Assembly (NCBI RefSeq): GCF_014472395.1
Contig: NZ_JACSZW010000008.1
Location: 159,026 to 223,025, forward strand
Source: Pedobacter sp. N36a
GTDB lineage: Bacteria > Bacteroidota > Bacteroidia > Sphingobacteriales > Sphingobacteriaceae
Direction: 5' to 3'
DNA: 64,000 nucleotides
Part shown: piece after piece, positions 35,839-45,223 of the stretch
Layout of the letters: each line of letters begins with the position of its first letter
Numbering within the stretch: the stretch's first letter is position 1
The notes under the pieces: model-generated
What the model saw: the letters and a program-made list of their open reading frames with translations, nothing else
Database searches by the model: none
What the model was told of the DNA's origin: nothing
Position numbers and translations under genes: made by a program

Positions 35839-38379
35839 TTATTCAATACTGCCTTCTTCTTTTTTCTTTTTCTTACCTGGGCTTTTATTTTCTACCACAA
35901 TCAGATCATCTTCTTTGTTGTAGTCAATTTCAAGCGTATCGCCGTCATTGATTTCACCTTTTAAGATTTCTTCCGCAATAGGATCTTCCAGATATTTCTG
36001 AATGGCACGTTTTAATGGTCTTGCACCAAAGTTGATGTCGAAACCTTTATCAGCGATGAAGTCTTTCGCTCTTTCGGTTAATTTCACCTCATAACCCAAG
36101 TTATGAACACGACCGAACAATGATTTCAACTCAATATCGATGATCTTGAAGATTTCAGCTTTACCTAAAGTATTGAAAACAACCACATCATCCACACGAT
36201 TCAGGAATTCAGGAGCGAAAGCACGTTTTAACGCGTTTTCAATTACACCTCTTGAATGCGCATCTACCTGGTTTGTTTTGGCCGTAGTAGAGAAACCAAC
36301 ACCTTGTCCGAAATCTTTCAACTGACGTGCGCCAATATTTGAAGTCATAATGATGATCGTATTTCTAAAATCTACTTTGCGACCAAGACTGTCAGTCAGC
36401 TGACCCTCATCCAATACCTGTAATAAGATATTAAATACATCCGGATGCGCCTTTTCAATCTCATCCAATAGAATCACTGCATAAGGTTTACGACGTACTT
36501 TTTCAGTCAGCTGTCCACCTTCTTCATAACCTACATATCCCGGAGGCGCACCCACTAAACGGGATACCGCAAATTTCTCCATGTACTCACTCATGTCGAT
36601 TTGAATCAGCGAATCATCACTGTCGAACATGAAACGCGCAAGTTCTTTTGCCAATTCAGTCTTACCAACACCGGTAGGGCCTAAGAAGATGAAGGAACCA
36701 ATTGGTTTCTTCGGATCTTTCAATCCTGCTCTGGTACGTTGAATTGCCTTGGTTAACTTTTTAATCGCTTCATCCTGACCGATAATTTTCGTAGCCACAG
36801 TATCGTACATATTCAACAGCTTAGCACTGTCTGTCTGTCCAACACGCTGTAACGGAATACCTGTCATCATAGAAACTACCTCTGCGACGTTATCTTCTGT
36901 TACGGTATAACGCTTGGTTTTAGTATCCGCTTCCCATTCTGCTTTCGCACGATCCAGCTCCTCTAAAAGATTCTTTTCAGTATCTCTTAATTTAGCAGCC
37001 TCTTCGTATTTCTGGCTTTTTACAACTTTATTCTTTTCAAGCTTGATTTCTTCAATCTTGTTTTCAATCTCAATGATGTTTTCAGGAACGTGAATGTTCG
37101 TTAAATGTACCCTTGATCCAGCTTCATCTAAAGCATCAATCGCTTTATCAGGTAAGAACCTGTCTGTGATGTACCTTGAGGTCAAGGCCACACAAGCATT
37201 TATCGCTTCATCCGTATAAGTTACCCCATGGTGATCCTCATATTTTTCTTTAATACGATTCAGGATCTCAATGGTCTCATCTGGTGTTGCAGGTTCAATC
37301 ATTACCTTTTGGAAACGACGGTCTAAAGCACCATCTTTCTCAATATACTGACGATACTCATCTAAAGTAGTCGCACCAATACATTGAATTTCGCCCCTTG
37401 CCAAAGCAGGTTTGAACATATTAGAAGCATCTAATGAACCTGAAGCACCACCGGCACCAACAATCGTATGGATCTCGTCAATAAACAGGATCACATCTGT
37501 AGATTTTTCCAGTTCATTCATCACCGCTTTCATACGCTCTTCAAACTGACCACGGTATTTAGTTCCCGCCACCAAAGAGGCAAGATCCAAAGTCACCACG
37601 CGTTTGTTGAACAATACTCTAGACACTTTACGCTGAACAATACGTAAAGCAAGACCTTCTGCTATCGCAGATTTACCTACTCCCGGCTCACCAATTAAAA
37701 TTGGATTGTTCTTTTTACGACGCGATAAGATTTGTGATACACGCTCAATTTCCTTTTCACGACCTACGATAGGGTCCAGACGGTTTTCCTCCGCTGCTTT
37801 TGTTAAATCTCTTCCGAAATTATCTAATACCGGAGTCTTAGATTTAATGTCAGAAACCTTTTTAGGACTGCTGAAGCTTTCCTCCTCACGATAATCATCA
37901 TCACCACCAGTTGATGCGCTATTTTGAGTCTCATCTCTGAAGCCATTTTTATTCACTTCAACTTCCTGTTTGAAAATTTCGTAATTGATGCTGTACTGCA
38001 ATAAGATTTGAGAAGCAATATTATCATCGTCACGTAAGATGGACAACAACAGATGTTCTGTTCCAATCAGATCGCTCTTGAAGATTTTAGCCTCCAGATA
38101 CGTGATCTTTAAAACTTTTTCGGCTTGCTTAGTCAATGGGATATTTCCCAGATTGACCGTCACACTGGACGTACCTCTTACCGAGTCCTCTATTGAGCGA
38201 CGCAGCTTCGAAGTGTCTACACCCAGCGATTTTAATATCTTTATGGCCATACCATCGCCTTCGCGAATAAGGCCCAACAAAAGATGTTCTGCGCCTATGT
38301 AATCGTGACCTAATCTCAGGGCTTCTTCCCTGCTAAAAGATATCACGTCTTTTACTTGTGGAGAAAATTTAGCTTCCAT
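35839..38379 (-). CDS. clpC: ATP-dependent Clp protease ATP-binding subunit ClpC
   Basis: The 846-residue AAA+ unfoldase has two N-terminal Clp-N repeats (GAEHLLLGLIREGDGMA and GTEHLLLSILRDDDNIA), the first ATPase domain with Walker A GEPGVGKS (near residue 230) and Walker B LFIDEIH, a UVR-like middle domain (EEAAKLRDTEKNLL), and the second ATPase with GPTGVGKT and the LLDEIEKAHPDV motif. It unfolds proteins for ClpP in the cytosol. It has its own terminator. The C-terminal tail is lysine-rich (PGKKKKKEE). Confidence 0.96.
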   Translation of the reverse strand: MEAKFSPQVKDVISFSREEALRLGHDYIGAEHLLLGLIREGDGMAIKILKSLGVDTSKLRRSIEDSVRGTSSVTVNLGNIPLTKQAEKVLKITYLEAKIFKSDLIGTEHLLLSILRDDDNIASQILLQYSINYEIFKQEVEVNKNGFRDETQNSASTGGDDDYREEESFSSPKKVSDIKSKTPVLDNFGRDLTKAAEENRLDPIVGREKEIERVSQILSRRKKNNPILIGEPGVGKSAIAEGLALRIVQRKVSRVLFNKRVVTLDLASLVAGTKYRGQFEERMKAVMNELEKSTDVILFIDEIHTIVGAGGASGSLDASNMFKPALARGEIQCIGATTLDEYRQYIEKDGALDRRFQKVMIEPATPDETIEILNRIKEKYEDHHGVTYTDEAINACVALTSRYITDRFLPDKAIDALDEAGSRVHLTNIHVPENIIEIENKIEEIKLEKNKVVKSQKYEEAAKLRDTEKNLLEELDRAKAEWEADTKTKRYTVTEDNVAEVVSMMTGIPLQRVGQTDSAKLLNMYDTVATKIIGQDEAIKKLTKAIQRTRAGLKDPKKPIGSFIFLGPTGVGKTELAKELARFMFDSDDSLIQIDMSEYMEKFAVSRLVGAPPGYVGYEEGGQLTEKVRRKPYAVILLDEIEKAHPDVFNILLQVLDEGQLTDSLGRKVDFRNTIIIMTSNIGARQLKDFGQGVGFSTTAKTNQVDAHSRGVIENALKRAFAPEFLNRVDDVVVFNTLGKAEIFKIIDIELKSLFGRVHNLGYEVKLTERAKDFIADKGFDINFGARPLKRAIQKYLEDPIAEEILKGEINDGDTLEIDYNKEDDLIVVENKSPGKKKKKEEGSIE

Positions 38380-38921
38380 ATATACCTTTCTAAATCGGGA
38401 ATGCTCTAAACTATAAAATTTGTTTTATAATCAGGCAGCCCCCGATTCTTTTATTTTATCAACAATTACGCCATTGGGAAGGAAACGGATGTTGGAACTG
38501 CCGATATTTCATGAATCTTACCAATTACTGACTTAATTGGTTACTTTCCCTAATCCACAAGCAAATATGTCAGCATAAATATACGAAATTTTGGATTTAT
38601 ATCATGGCCGTGTTTTAAGAATCAAATGTTTGTAAACTTAATTTTGTCTCAGGTCTTCCTCAAATGAAGCTAAGCTATTGTACTTTGCCTCAGTGAATTA
38701 CTCAATTAAACGAGGTGTATAGATATCTAGATGTATTAATATCTCCGTTGCGCGGATAGGAATCGAATGTATATCTGCTAAACAAATTTTTTAATGGGCG
38801 ATACATCCTTATCTTTGCAGGCATTGAGCCCAGCTAAACAGCACCTAGCTGAGGTTTTTCATTACCATATTCAATCATTAAAGTAACCGCCTTTTATAGG
38901 CATGAAATATAATAAGTAACT
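38380..38921. other. Gene-free intergenic region between clpC and ettA
   Basis: The 542 bp between the divergent clpC and ettA genes contain no convincing ORF. Visible items are the palindrome TAGATATCTA at 38720-38729, a -7 box before ettA at 38810, and a small CAGCT/AGCTG dyad at 38831-38851 in the ettA leader. The remainder is ordinary AT-rich sequence that should hold both promoters and possibly a regulatory RNA leader. Confidence 0.5.
38810..38817 (+). promoter_or_regulatory. Candidate -7 box for ettA
   Basis: TATCTTTG fits TAnnTTTG. If used, it gives ettA a leader of about 100 bases, long enough for regulation of translation. Confidence 0.4.
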
Positions 38922-40601
38922 ATGTCAGACGAAAAAATAATATTTTCAATGGCGGGGGTAAATAAGATTTATCCACCCCAAAAGCAAGTTCTAAAGAACA
39001 TTTACCTTTCCTTCTTTTACGGTGCCAAAATTGGTGTCATCGGTTTGAACGGATCTGGTAAGTCCTCTCTTTTGAAAATTATCGCCGGTTTGGACAAATC
39101 ATTCCAGGGAGAAGTTGTTTTCTCTGCCGGATATACCGTTGGTTACCTGGCGCAGGAACCCATCCTGGATGAAAATAAAACCGTTAGAGAAGTAGTAGAA
39201 GAAGGAGTAGCAGAAATAACTGCCATCCTGAAAGAATACGAATCGATCAACGAACAGTTTGGATTACCTGAGGTTTATGAAGATGCTGATGCAATGGATA
39301 AACTGATGACCAAACAAGGAGAGTTACAAGATAAAATAGATGCTTGTAATGCTTGGGAATTAGACAATAAATTGGAACGTGCAATGGATGCATTGCGCTG
39401 CCCAGATCCAGATGCTAAAATCGGGGTATTGTCTGGAGGTGAACGCCGTCGTGTAGCAATGTGCCGTTTGTTACTTCAAGAACCTGATGTATTGCTATTG
39501 GATGAGCCTACGAATCACTTGGATGCGGAAAGTATCGATTGGTTAGAGCAATTCTTAAAAGACTACAAAGGAACCGTAATTGCAGTAACCCACGATAGGT
39601 ACTTCCTGGATAATGTGGCAGGATGGATCCTGGAACTGGATAGAGGTGAAGGTATTCCTTGGAAAGGAAATTATTCTTCTTGGTTAGAGCAGAAAGCAAA
39701 ACGCCTGGCTCAGGAAGAGAAAACAGAAAGCAAACGTCAGAAAACACTGGAACGTGAATTGGAATGGGTACGTATGGCACCAAAAGCCAGACATGCCAAA
39801 TCTAAAGCGCGTTTATCAAACTATGATAAATTAGCTTCTGAAGATTCTAAAGAAAGAGAAGACAAATTGGAGCTGTTTATCCCTGCGGGACCAAGATTGG
39901 GTAACGTAGTGATTGAAGCGAATAACATTACTAAAGCCTATGGCGATAAGCTGTTGTTCGAAAACTTAAGCTTCTCTCTTCCTCCAGCAGGTATTGTTGG
40001 AATTATCGGACCCAATGGTGCAGGTAAAACCACATTGTTCCGGTTGATCACACAGCAGGAAACACCAGATACCGGAACTTTCCGTGTAGGGGAAACCGTA
40101 GCCTTAGGTTATGTGGATCAAATGCACAACGACTTGGATCCGGATAAAACCGTATATGAAAACATCACTGATGGTTTAGATAACATTCAGTTGGGTAATA
40201 AAGCCGTAAGCGGTAGAGCTTATGTGTCTAAATTCAACTTTAATGGTGGCGATCAGCAGAAAAAAGTAGGCGTACTTTCCGGTGGAGAGCGTAACAGGGT
40301 TCACTTGGCCATCACGTTGAAAAAAGGTGCCAACGTATTGTTACTGGATGAGCCAACCAATGATATTGACGTAAATACCTTGAGAGCATTGGAAGAAGCA
40401 TTAGAGAATTTTGGCGGTTGTGCAGTTGTGATTAGTCACGATCGTTGGTTCTTAGACCGTATCTGTACACACATTCTTGCTTTTGAAGGTGATTCTCAGG
40501 TTTACTTCTTCGAAGGTAACTATAGCGATTACGAAGAAAACCGTAAGAAAAGACTAGGTGATGTAACACCACACCGTCTTAAATATAAAAAACTAGTGTA
40601 A
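38922..40601 (+). CDS. ettA: ABC-F translation factor EttA
   Basis: The 559-residue protein has two ABC ATPase domains and no membrane segment. Walker A motifs are GLNGSGKSS (near residue 40) and GPNGAGKTT; signatures are LSGGERRRVAMCRLLLQEP and LSGGERNRVHL; both are followed by LLLDEPTN. The linker between domains contains a charged P-site-interaction motif (WVRMAPKARHAKSKARL). EttA binds the ribosomal E site and gates the first peptide-bond formation according to ATP/ADP ratio. Length and linker fit EttA better than other ABC-F proteins. A strong terminator follows. Confidence 0.94.
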   Translation: MSDEKIIFSMAGVNKIYPPQKQVLKNIYLSFFYGAKIGVIGLNGSGKSSLLKIIAGLDKSFQGEVVFSAGYTVGYLAQEPILDENKTVREVVEEGVAEITAILKEYESINEQFGLPEVYEDADAMDKLMTKQGELQDKIDACNAWELDNKLERAMDALRCPDPDAKIGVLSGGERRRVAMCRLLLQEPDVLLLDEPTNHLDAESIDWLEQFLKDYKGTVIAVTHDRYFLDNVAGWILELDRGEGIPWKGNYSSWLEQKAKRLAQEEKTESKRQKTLERELEWVRMAPKARHAKSKARLSNYDKLASEDSKEREDKLELFIPAGPRLGNVVIEANNITKAYGDKLLFENLSFSLPPAGIVGIIGPNGAGKTTLFRLITQQETPDTGTFRVGETVALGYVDQMHNDLDPDKTVYENITDGLDNIQLGNKAVSGRAYVSKFNFNGGDQQKKVGVLSGGERNRVHLAITLKKGANVLLLDEPTNDIDVNTLRALEEALENFGGCAVVISHDRWFLDRICTHILAFEGDSQVYFFEGNYSDYEENRKKRLGDVTPHRLKYKKLV

Positions 40602-40616
40602 ATTATCTGGTTTACC

Positions 40617-40653
40617 AAAAGCGGCTGCTCAAAAGGAAACAGCCGCTTTTTTT
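40617..40653 (+). terminator. Intrinsic terminator after ettA
   Basis: AAAAGCGGCTG (40617-40627) pairs perfectly with CAGCCGCTTTT (40640-40650), and the T-run extends to seven T residues. It lies 15 bp after the stop. Confidence 0.9.
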
Positions 40654-40684
40654 AAGATCAAATAGGAGCAATCAGGCCTGTTGT

Positions 40685-41602
40685 TTAGAACTTAAGTCTT
40701 ACTTTTTCTAATAGCTCTTTAGTTTTTCTAACTCCTTCATCTTCCGACAGTACACTGCCTTCATATTCTATTCCAACAATTCCAGACCATTTGGCGGCTT
40801 TGATGATTTCAAACATCCTGGTATAATCGATATCTTTCTCTTCTCCATTAGGAAGGAAGTCATGTGTTTTTGCACTTACCCCTTTCGCATAAGGCATCAG
40901 CTCCTGCACGCCCAGGTATTTGTCGTACTCCTTATCTGCGCTGATCCTGAAATTGCCAAGGTCAGGCAGGGTACCACAGTAGGAGTTGTTCACGCCCTTC
41001 ATGACCGCAGATAACCATTTTCCATCAGATGAATAACCGCCATGATTCTCTACAATCACATTGATCTTCTGTTTCTTTCCATACTCACTTAACTTTCCTA
41101 AACCATCAATTGCCGCAGTCTTCACCTCATCGGCTGTGCCTTTACCTGCTGCATTTACACGAATGGTTTTACAACCTAGATATTTCGCGGCATCAATCCA
41201 TTTATAATGGTTTTCAACTGCTGTTAATCTCGCCTTATCGTCTGAATCACCCAAATTACCTTCACCATCAATCATGATCAGGTGGTTTTGAATGCCTTCA
41301 CTGTCTGTACGGTCTTTAAGTTCCTTTAAATAGGCTTTATCTGTCTCTTTTTTATTGAAGAAAGGACTCACATATTCCACGATATTAATCCCGAACTCTT
41401 TTTTAGCTTTTAAGGGGAAATCCATATTGGTCAGCTTTCCTGCAAATAGCGCCCTATGAAAGGACCACTCTGCCAATGATATCTGGAAAAACTCTTTCTT
41501 TTCAAAAGCGAAAGTATCCAAAGGGATAACGGAAGTCAGACCCGCAGCTGCAGACAATAAGCCTAGATCCTTAAGAAATTTTCTACGATCGTTTGTTTTC
41601 AT
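40685..41602 (-). CDS. Exported sugar-phosphate isomerase/epimerase-like TIM-barrel protein
   Basis: The 305-residue protein starts with a twin-arginine signal (NDRRKFLKDLGLLSAAAG), so it should be exported folded, with a metal or cofactor already bound. The mature part resembles the xylose isomerase-like AP-endonuclease-2 family: ISLAEWSF, NIVEYVSPFF, VIVENHGGYSS and VGIEYEGS. Related Bacteroidota proteins act on keto-sugars in periplasmic pathways, but the substrate here is unknown. It is divergent from the SUMF1/oxidoreductase operon and may be part of the same system. Confidence 0.85.
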   Translation of the reverse strand: MKTNDRRKFLKDLGLLSAAAGLTSVIPLDTFAFEKKEFFQISLAEWSFHRALFAGKLTNMDFPLKAKKEFGINIVEYVSPFFNKKETDKAYLKELKDRTDSEGIQNHLIMIDGEGNLGDSDDKARLTAVENHYKWIDAAKYLGCKTIRVNAAGKGTADEVKTAAIDGLGKLSEYGKKQKINVIVENHGGYSSDGKWLSAVMKGVNNSYCGTLPDLGNFRISADKEYDKYLGVQELMPYAKGVSAKTHDFLPNGEEKDIDYTRMFEIIKAAKWSGIVGIEYEGSVLSEDEGVRKTKELLEKVRLKF

Positions 41603-41836
41603 TTTTGTTTGGTTTAGGGGTTCATCTTACAAGGTATTAATTTCTTATTGTAAAAAAAACACTTTCTAAAAAAGACGTATAAACACCCTCTTGAGCAGTA
41701 ATTGTTCGGAACTTAGTGTGTATTTCACACATTTTCTTAATTAAAGCGGGCTCAGATTTTTTTTTCTAAGTAAATGCTTCTATTTTAGGGAAGGAATAGG
41801 TTAGGTTAAAATATCAATTGTATCAAAATCGTATAA

Positions 41837-42802
41837 ATGAAACTGAACAAATTATTAGCAGTTCCGCTATTGGTAGCTGCTTTTTCTGCCTCCGCTCAGG
41901 AGAAACATCAACCTTATCAACAGCAGATTGATGGCACAAAATTAAACTTTGAAATGCGGGCCATCCCGGGAGGAGAATTCCTGATGGGCAGCAAAAAAGG
42001 AAAAGCTGATGAAATGCCCCAGCATACAGTAACCATCGACCCTTTCTGGATGAGTACTTATGAAGTAACCTGGGATATTTATGAACCTTTCTTATATAAG
42101 GATTATGAAACTACCCACAGCACTGCTGCCGTTCCGGCAAATGTAGATGCCGTAACCCGTCCAACTAAACCTTATCTGGACATGACTTTTGGAATGGGAA
42201 AAGAAAACCACCCTGCGTTAGCCATGACAAATTACAATGCCATCCAGTATTGTAAATGGCTTTACGCTAGAACAGGAGTATTTTATCGCCTGCCAACAGA
42301 AGCAGAATGGGAATATGCCAGCAGAGCAGGAAGTACAACCGACTACGCTTTCGGCAATGAACCTTCCAAAATCGGAGAATATGCCTGGTATAAAGAAAAT
42401 AGCGGCGGCAAAACCCATGAAGTAGGAAAAAAGAAACCCAACCAATGGGGGCTGTACGATATGTATGGTAATGTCGGAGAATGGACTTACGACCAGTATC
42501 GCCCGGATTTCTATGCCAGCGTAAAAGGAGCAAATAGTAAAAATCCGGTAGCAGTACCAGATCAGCTTTATGCACATGTGATTCGTGGTGGATCCTATGA
42601 TGATGGTGCAAAAGAATTACGTTCCGCTGCCAGACTGGCCTCAGATCCGGTATGGAAACAATTGGATCCGCAGATTCCAAAAAGTAACTGGTGGTTTCCT
42701 GAAGCACCTTTTATAGGAATGCGTCTGGTTAGACCTGTTACACCACCCTCAAAAGCTGAAATCGAAGCCTATTACAATAAGCCGGTGATCTCTGATTTTT
42801 AA
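41837..42802 (+). CDS. Secreted SUMF1/formylglycine-generating-enzyme-like protein
   Basis: The 321-residue protein has a signal peptide ending FSASAQ and the FGE-sulfatase fold: IPGGEFLMGSKKGKADEMPQHTVTIDPFWMSTYEVT, YRLPTEAEWEYASRAGS, and GNVGEWTYDQY followed by VIRGGSYDD and a C-terminal FIGMRLVR. Its Cys content is low and the FGE active-site cysteine pair is not apparent, so it is probably not a true formylglycine generator and may instead bind sugars or scaffold the pathway. It begins an operon of four exported proteins. A GTGTG-TATTT-CACAC dyad lies upstream at 41716-41730. Confidence 0.85.
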   Translation: MKLNKLLAVPLLVAAFSASAQEKHQPYQQQIDGTKLNFEMRAIPGGEFLMGSKKGKADEMPQHTVTIDPFWMSTYEVTWDIYEPFLYKDYETTHSTAAVPANVDAVTRPTKPYLDMTFGMGKENHPALAMTNYNAIQYCKWLYARTGVFYRLPTEAEWEYASRAGSTTDYAFGNEPSKIGEYAWYKENSGGKTHEVGKKKPNQWGLYDMYGNVGEWTYDQYRPDFYASVKGANSKNPVAVPDQLYAHVIRGGSYDDGAKELRSAARLASDPVWKQLDPQIPKSNWWFPEAPFIGMRLVRPVTPPSKAEIEAYYNKPVISDF

Positions 42803-42847
42803 AAAAGAACTCACATACTAACAACCAAATAAAAACCAAACCAAATT

Positions 42848-44167
42848 ATGAACAACGAAGATTTACGCGACAAGCGCCGTGACTTTTTAAAAACATCCGC
42901 CTTGGTGGCAGGGGGCGTTATGCTCAACCAATTCGCCTTTGCAGGTGGTCATTCCTCTACCGATGATACCATTAAAATTGCATTAATTGGCTGTGGTGAT
43001 CGCGGAACTGGTGCCGCTTTTCAGGCATTAAGCACAAAACAAAATATTAAATTAGTGGCCATGGCTGATGCTTTTCAGGATCGCATGGACAATAGTTATA
43101 AAGTACTCTCTGAGAAATTTAAAGAGAAAGTTGATGTACCGGCAGAACGCAGGTTTGTTGGTTTCGATGGTTACCAGAAAGCAATCGCTCTGGCAGACGT
43201 GGTATTATTAGTTACGCCTCCAGGATTCAGACCTACCCATTTTGAGGAAGCAGTGAAACAAGGAAAACATGTATTTATGGAAAAACCAGTAGCAGTAGAT
43301 GCGCCAGGTGTTCGTAAAGTCCTTGCAGCAGCAGAATTAGCAAAAAAGAAGAAATTAAATGTAGTCGTAGGACTGCAACGCAGGTACCAGGCGAATTATA
43401 GAGAAACCTTAAAACGTATTCAGGATGGTGCAATAGGGGAAGTAATGAGTGGACAGGTATATTGGAATAGCGGTGGTGTTTGGGTAAAAAAACGTCAGCC
43501 ACAGCAAACAGAAATGGAATACCAAATGAGAAACTGGTATTACTTCAACTGGTTATGCGGAGACCATATCGTAGAACAGCACGTACACAATATAGATATT
43601 GCCAACTGGGTGAAAAACGCGTATCCGGTTTCCGTTCAGGGAACGGGCAGCCGTGCATGGAGAACAGGCAAAGATTATGGAGAGATCTATGACAACCATG
43701 CGGTAGAATTAACCTATGCCGATGGTGCAGTAATCTATAGTCAATGCCGCCATTTTGAGGGTATTGCCAACCGTGTGGATGAAACATTCCAGGGAACAAA
43801 AGGCCGTACTTATTTATCGGCAGGAAACAATGGCGTAATTTGGGACCTGAAAGGAAAAGAATTATTTAGCCACCCAACAAAAGGAAATGCAAACCCTTAC
43901 CAGACAGAACATGATGAGTTATTTGCAGCAATCGCAAAAGGGGACTATAAGTTTGCCGATGCAGAACGTGGTGCGAAAAGCTGTTTCACAGCCATCATCG
44001 GTAGATATGCAACCTATTCAGGACAAACCATTAAATGGGATGAAGCTTTACAGGCGAACAATAGTTTGATGCCTGATGAATTGAGCTGGACTGCAAATCC
44101 AAAACTAATGCCGGATGCAAATGGGCTATACCCAATCCCAACTCCGGGGAAATCTAAAATAATTTAA
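42848..44167 (+). CDS. Tat-exported Gfo/Idh/MocA-family NAD(P)-dependent oxidoreductase
   Basis: The 439-residue protein has a twin-arginine signal (DKRRDFLKTSALVAGGVML) and then a Rossmann fold with IKIALIGCGDRGTG. The family motif EKPVAVDAPG is near residue 146, and a His-rich stretch (GDHIVEQHVHNIDIANWV) lies in the catalytic domain. Such exported oxidoreductases carry NAD(P) across the inner membrane and oxidise or epimerise sugars, often through 3-keto intermediates. It sits between the SUMF1-like and ApbE genes in the same operon. Substrate unknown. Confidence 0.92.
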   Translation: MNNEDLRDKRRDFLKTSALVAGGVMLNQFAFAGGHSSTDDTIKIALIGCGDRGTGAAFQALSTKQNIKLVAMADAFQDRMDNSYKVLSEKFKEKVDVPAERRFVGFDGYQKAIALADVVLLVTPPGFRPTHFEEAVKQGKHVFMEKPVAVDAPGVRKVLAAAELAKKKKLNVVVGLQRRYQANYRETLKRIQDGAIGEVMSGQVYWNSGGVWVKKRQPQQTEMEYQMRNWYYFNWLCGDHIVEQHVHNIDIANWVKNAYPVSVQGTGSRAWRTGKDYGEIYDNHAVELTYADGAVIYSQCRHFEGIANRVDETFQGTKGRTYLSAGNNGVIWDLKGKELFSHPTKGNANPYQTEHDELFAAIAKGDYKFADAERGAKSCFTAIIGRYATYSGQTIKWDEALQANNSLMPDELSWTANPKLMPDANGLYPIPTPGKSKII

Positions 44168-44180
44168 GTCGGAACTGCTG

Positions 44181-45194
44181 GTGGCAGGAATCCATAAATC
44201 GGCTTTACTATTATTACCGCTGCTGATTTCGCTTTTTACCAAGAAAGCAGATCAGCAGCAGTATAGTATTCATGGCTATGCTCAGGGAACAGATTATTCC
44301 GTTAAATATTTCGCGACTGACAGCATCGTCTCAAAAGCTTCAATTGACAGCATTTTAATCAAGATCGACTCTTCTATGTCGCTCTATAAGCCATATTCCC
44401 AGATTAGCCAATTCAACAGGAGTAAGATGGGCATGCGCATAGATGATCATTTTGCTGAGGTAATGCGTAAATCATTTGAAGTTTACCAGAAAACAAATGG
44501 AAAATTTGATGTGACTGTCGCACCATTGGTGCAAGCCTGGGGCTTTGGCCCAAAACCAGTGACTATTTTTCCGGATTCTGCCCAGATCAAGCTGCTATTG
44601 CAAAATGTAGGCATGGATAACCTGAGCCTAAAAGGAAATTACTTGAAAAAGAAAAAGCGGTCCATTACCATAGACCTGAACGGCATCGCTCAGGGATACA
44701 GTGTGGATGTGGTAGCAGACTACCTTTTAAAAAAGGGAATCCGCTCTTTCATCGTCGAAATTGGTGGGGAACTGAGGGTGGAAGGACCAAAACCTGATGG
44801 ATCTGTGATGAGAATAGGGATTGAAGGACCAGCAGCATCTAGTATCGATGAGCCGGAAATCAGACATGTACTCAGTTTCAGCACTGGAGCAATCACCACT
44901 TCCGGTAATTACAGAAAATACCTGCAGCGGGGGAAAGGAAAAATTGCCCACCTGATCAATCCTAAAACAGGTTATCCCTTGGACAATCATTTGATCAGTG
45001 CCACTATTTTCGCGAAAGATGCAATTACTGCAGATGGATATGACAATGCCGTCATGGCCATGAGCGTAGAAGAAGCCCTGGCTTTTGTAGCCAGTCAGAA
45101 AGGAATGGAAGCCTACCTGATTTACCATCGTAAAGATGGCAGTGTAGCCGATACCCTGACCAATGGCTTCAGAAAAATGATTTTAATTAAATAA
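44181..45194 (+). CDS. apbE: FAD:protein FMN transferase (ApbE family)
   Basis: The 337-residue protein begins at a GTG 13 bp after the oxidoreductase stop, with an N-terminal hydrophobic segment (LLLLPLLISLFTK) that should anchor or export it. ApbE features are YAQGTDYSVKYF, SMSLYKPYSQISQFN, DLNGIAQGYSVDVVADYL, GGELRVEG, HLINPKTGYPLDN and the C-terminal TADGYDNAVMAM metal-site motif. ApbE moves FMN from FAD onto Thr or Ser of target proteins outside the cytosol. No FMN-binding target is encoded in the window, so its partner within this sugar-oxidoreductase operon is unclear. Confidence 0.92.
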   Translation: MAGIHKSALLLLPLLISLFTKKADQQQYSIHGYAQGTDYSVKYFATDSIVSKASIDSILIKIDSSMSLYKPYSQISQFNRSKMGMRIDDHFAEVMRKSFEVYQKTNGKFDVTVAPLVQAWGFGPKPVTIFPDSAQIKLLLQNVGMDNLSLKGNYLKKKKRSITIDLNGIAQGYSVDVVADYLLKKGIRSFIVEIGGELRVEGPKPDGSVMRIGIEGPAASSIDEPEIRHVLSFSTGAITTSGNYRKYLQRGKGKIAHLINPKTGYPLDNHLISATIFAKDAITADGYDNAVMAMSVEEALAFVASQKGMEAYLIYHRKDGSVADTLTNGFRKMILIK

Positions 45195-45223
45195 CTATTC
45201 AATACCTTATTAAAATACTAATC

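Noticed and set aside
38745..38770. tRNA T-arm-like sequence on the minus strand (TTCGATTCC followed by TATCCGCGC)
   Set aside because: No matching acceptor strand, D-arm or anticodon stem lies at the right distance, and the T-stem does not pair. It is not a tRNA or a clear tRNA fragment.
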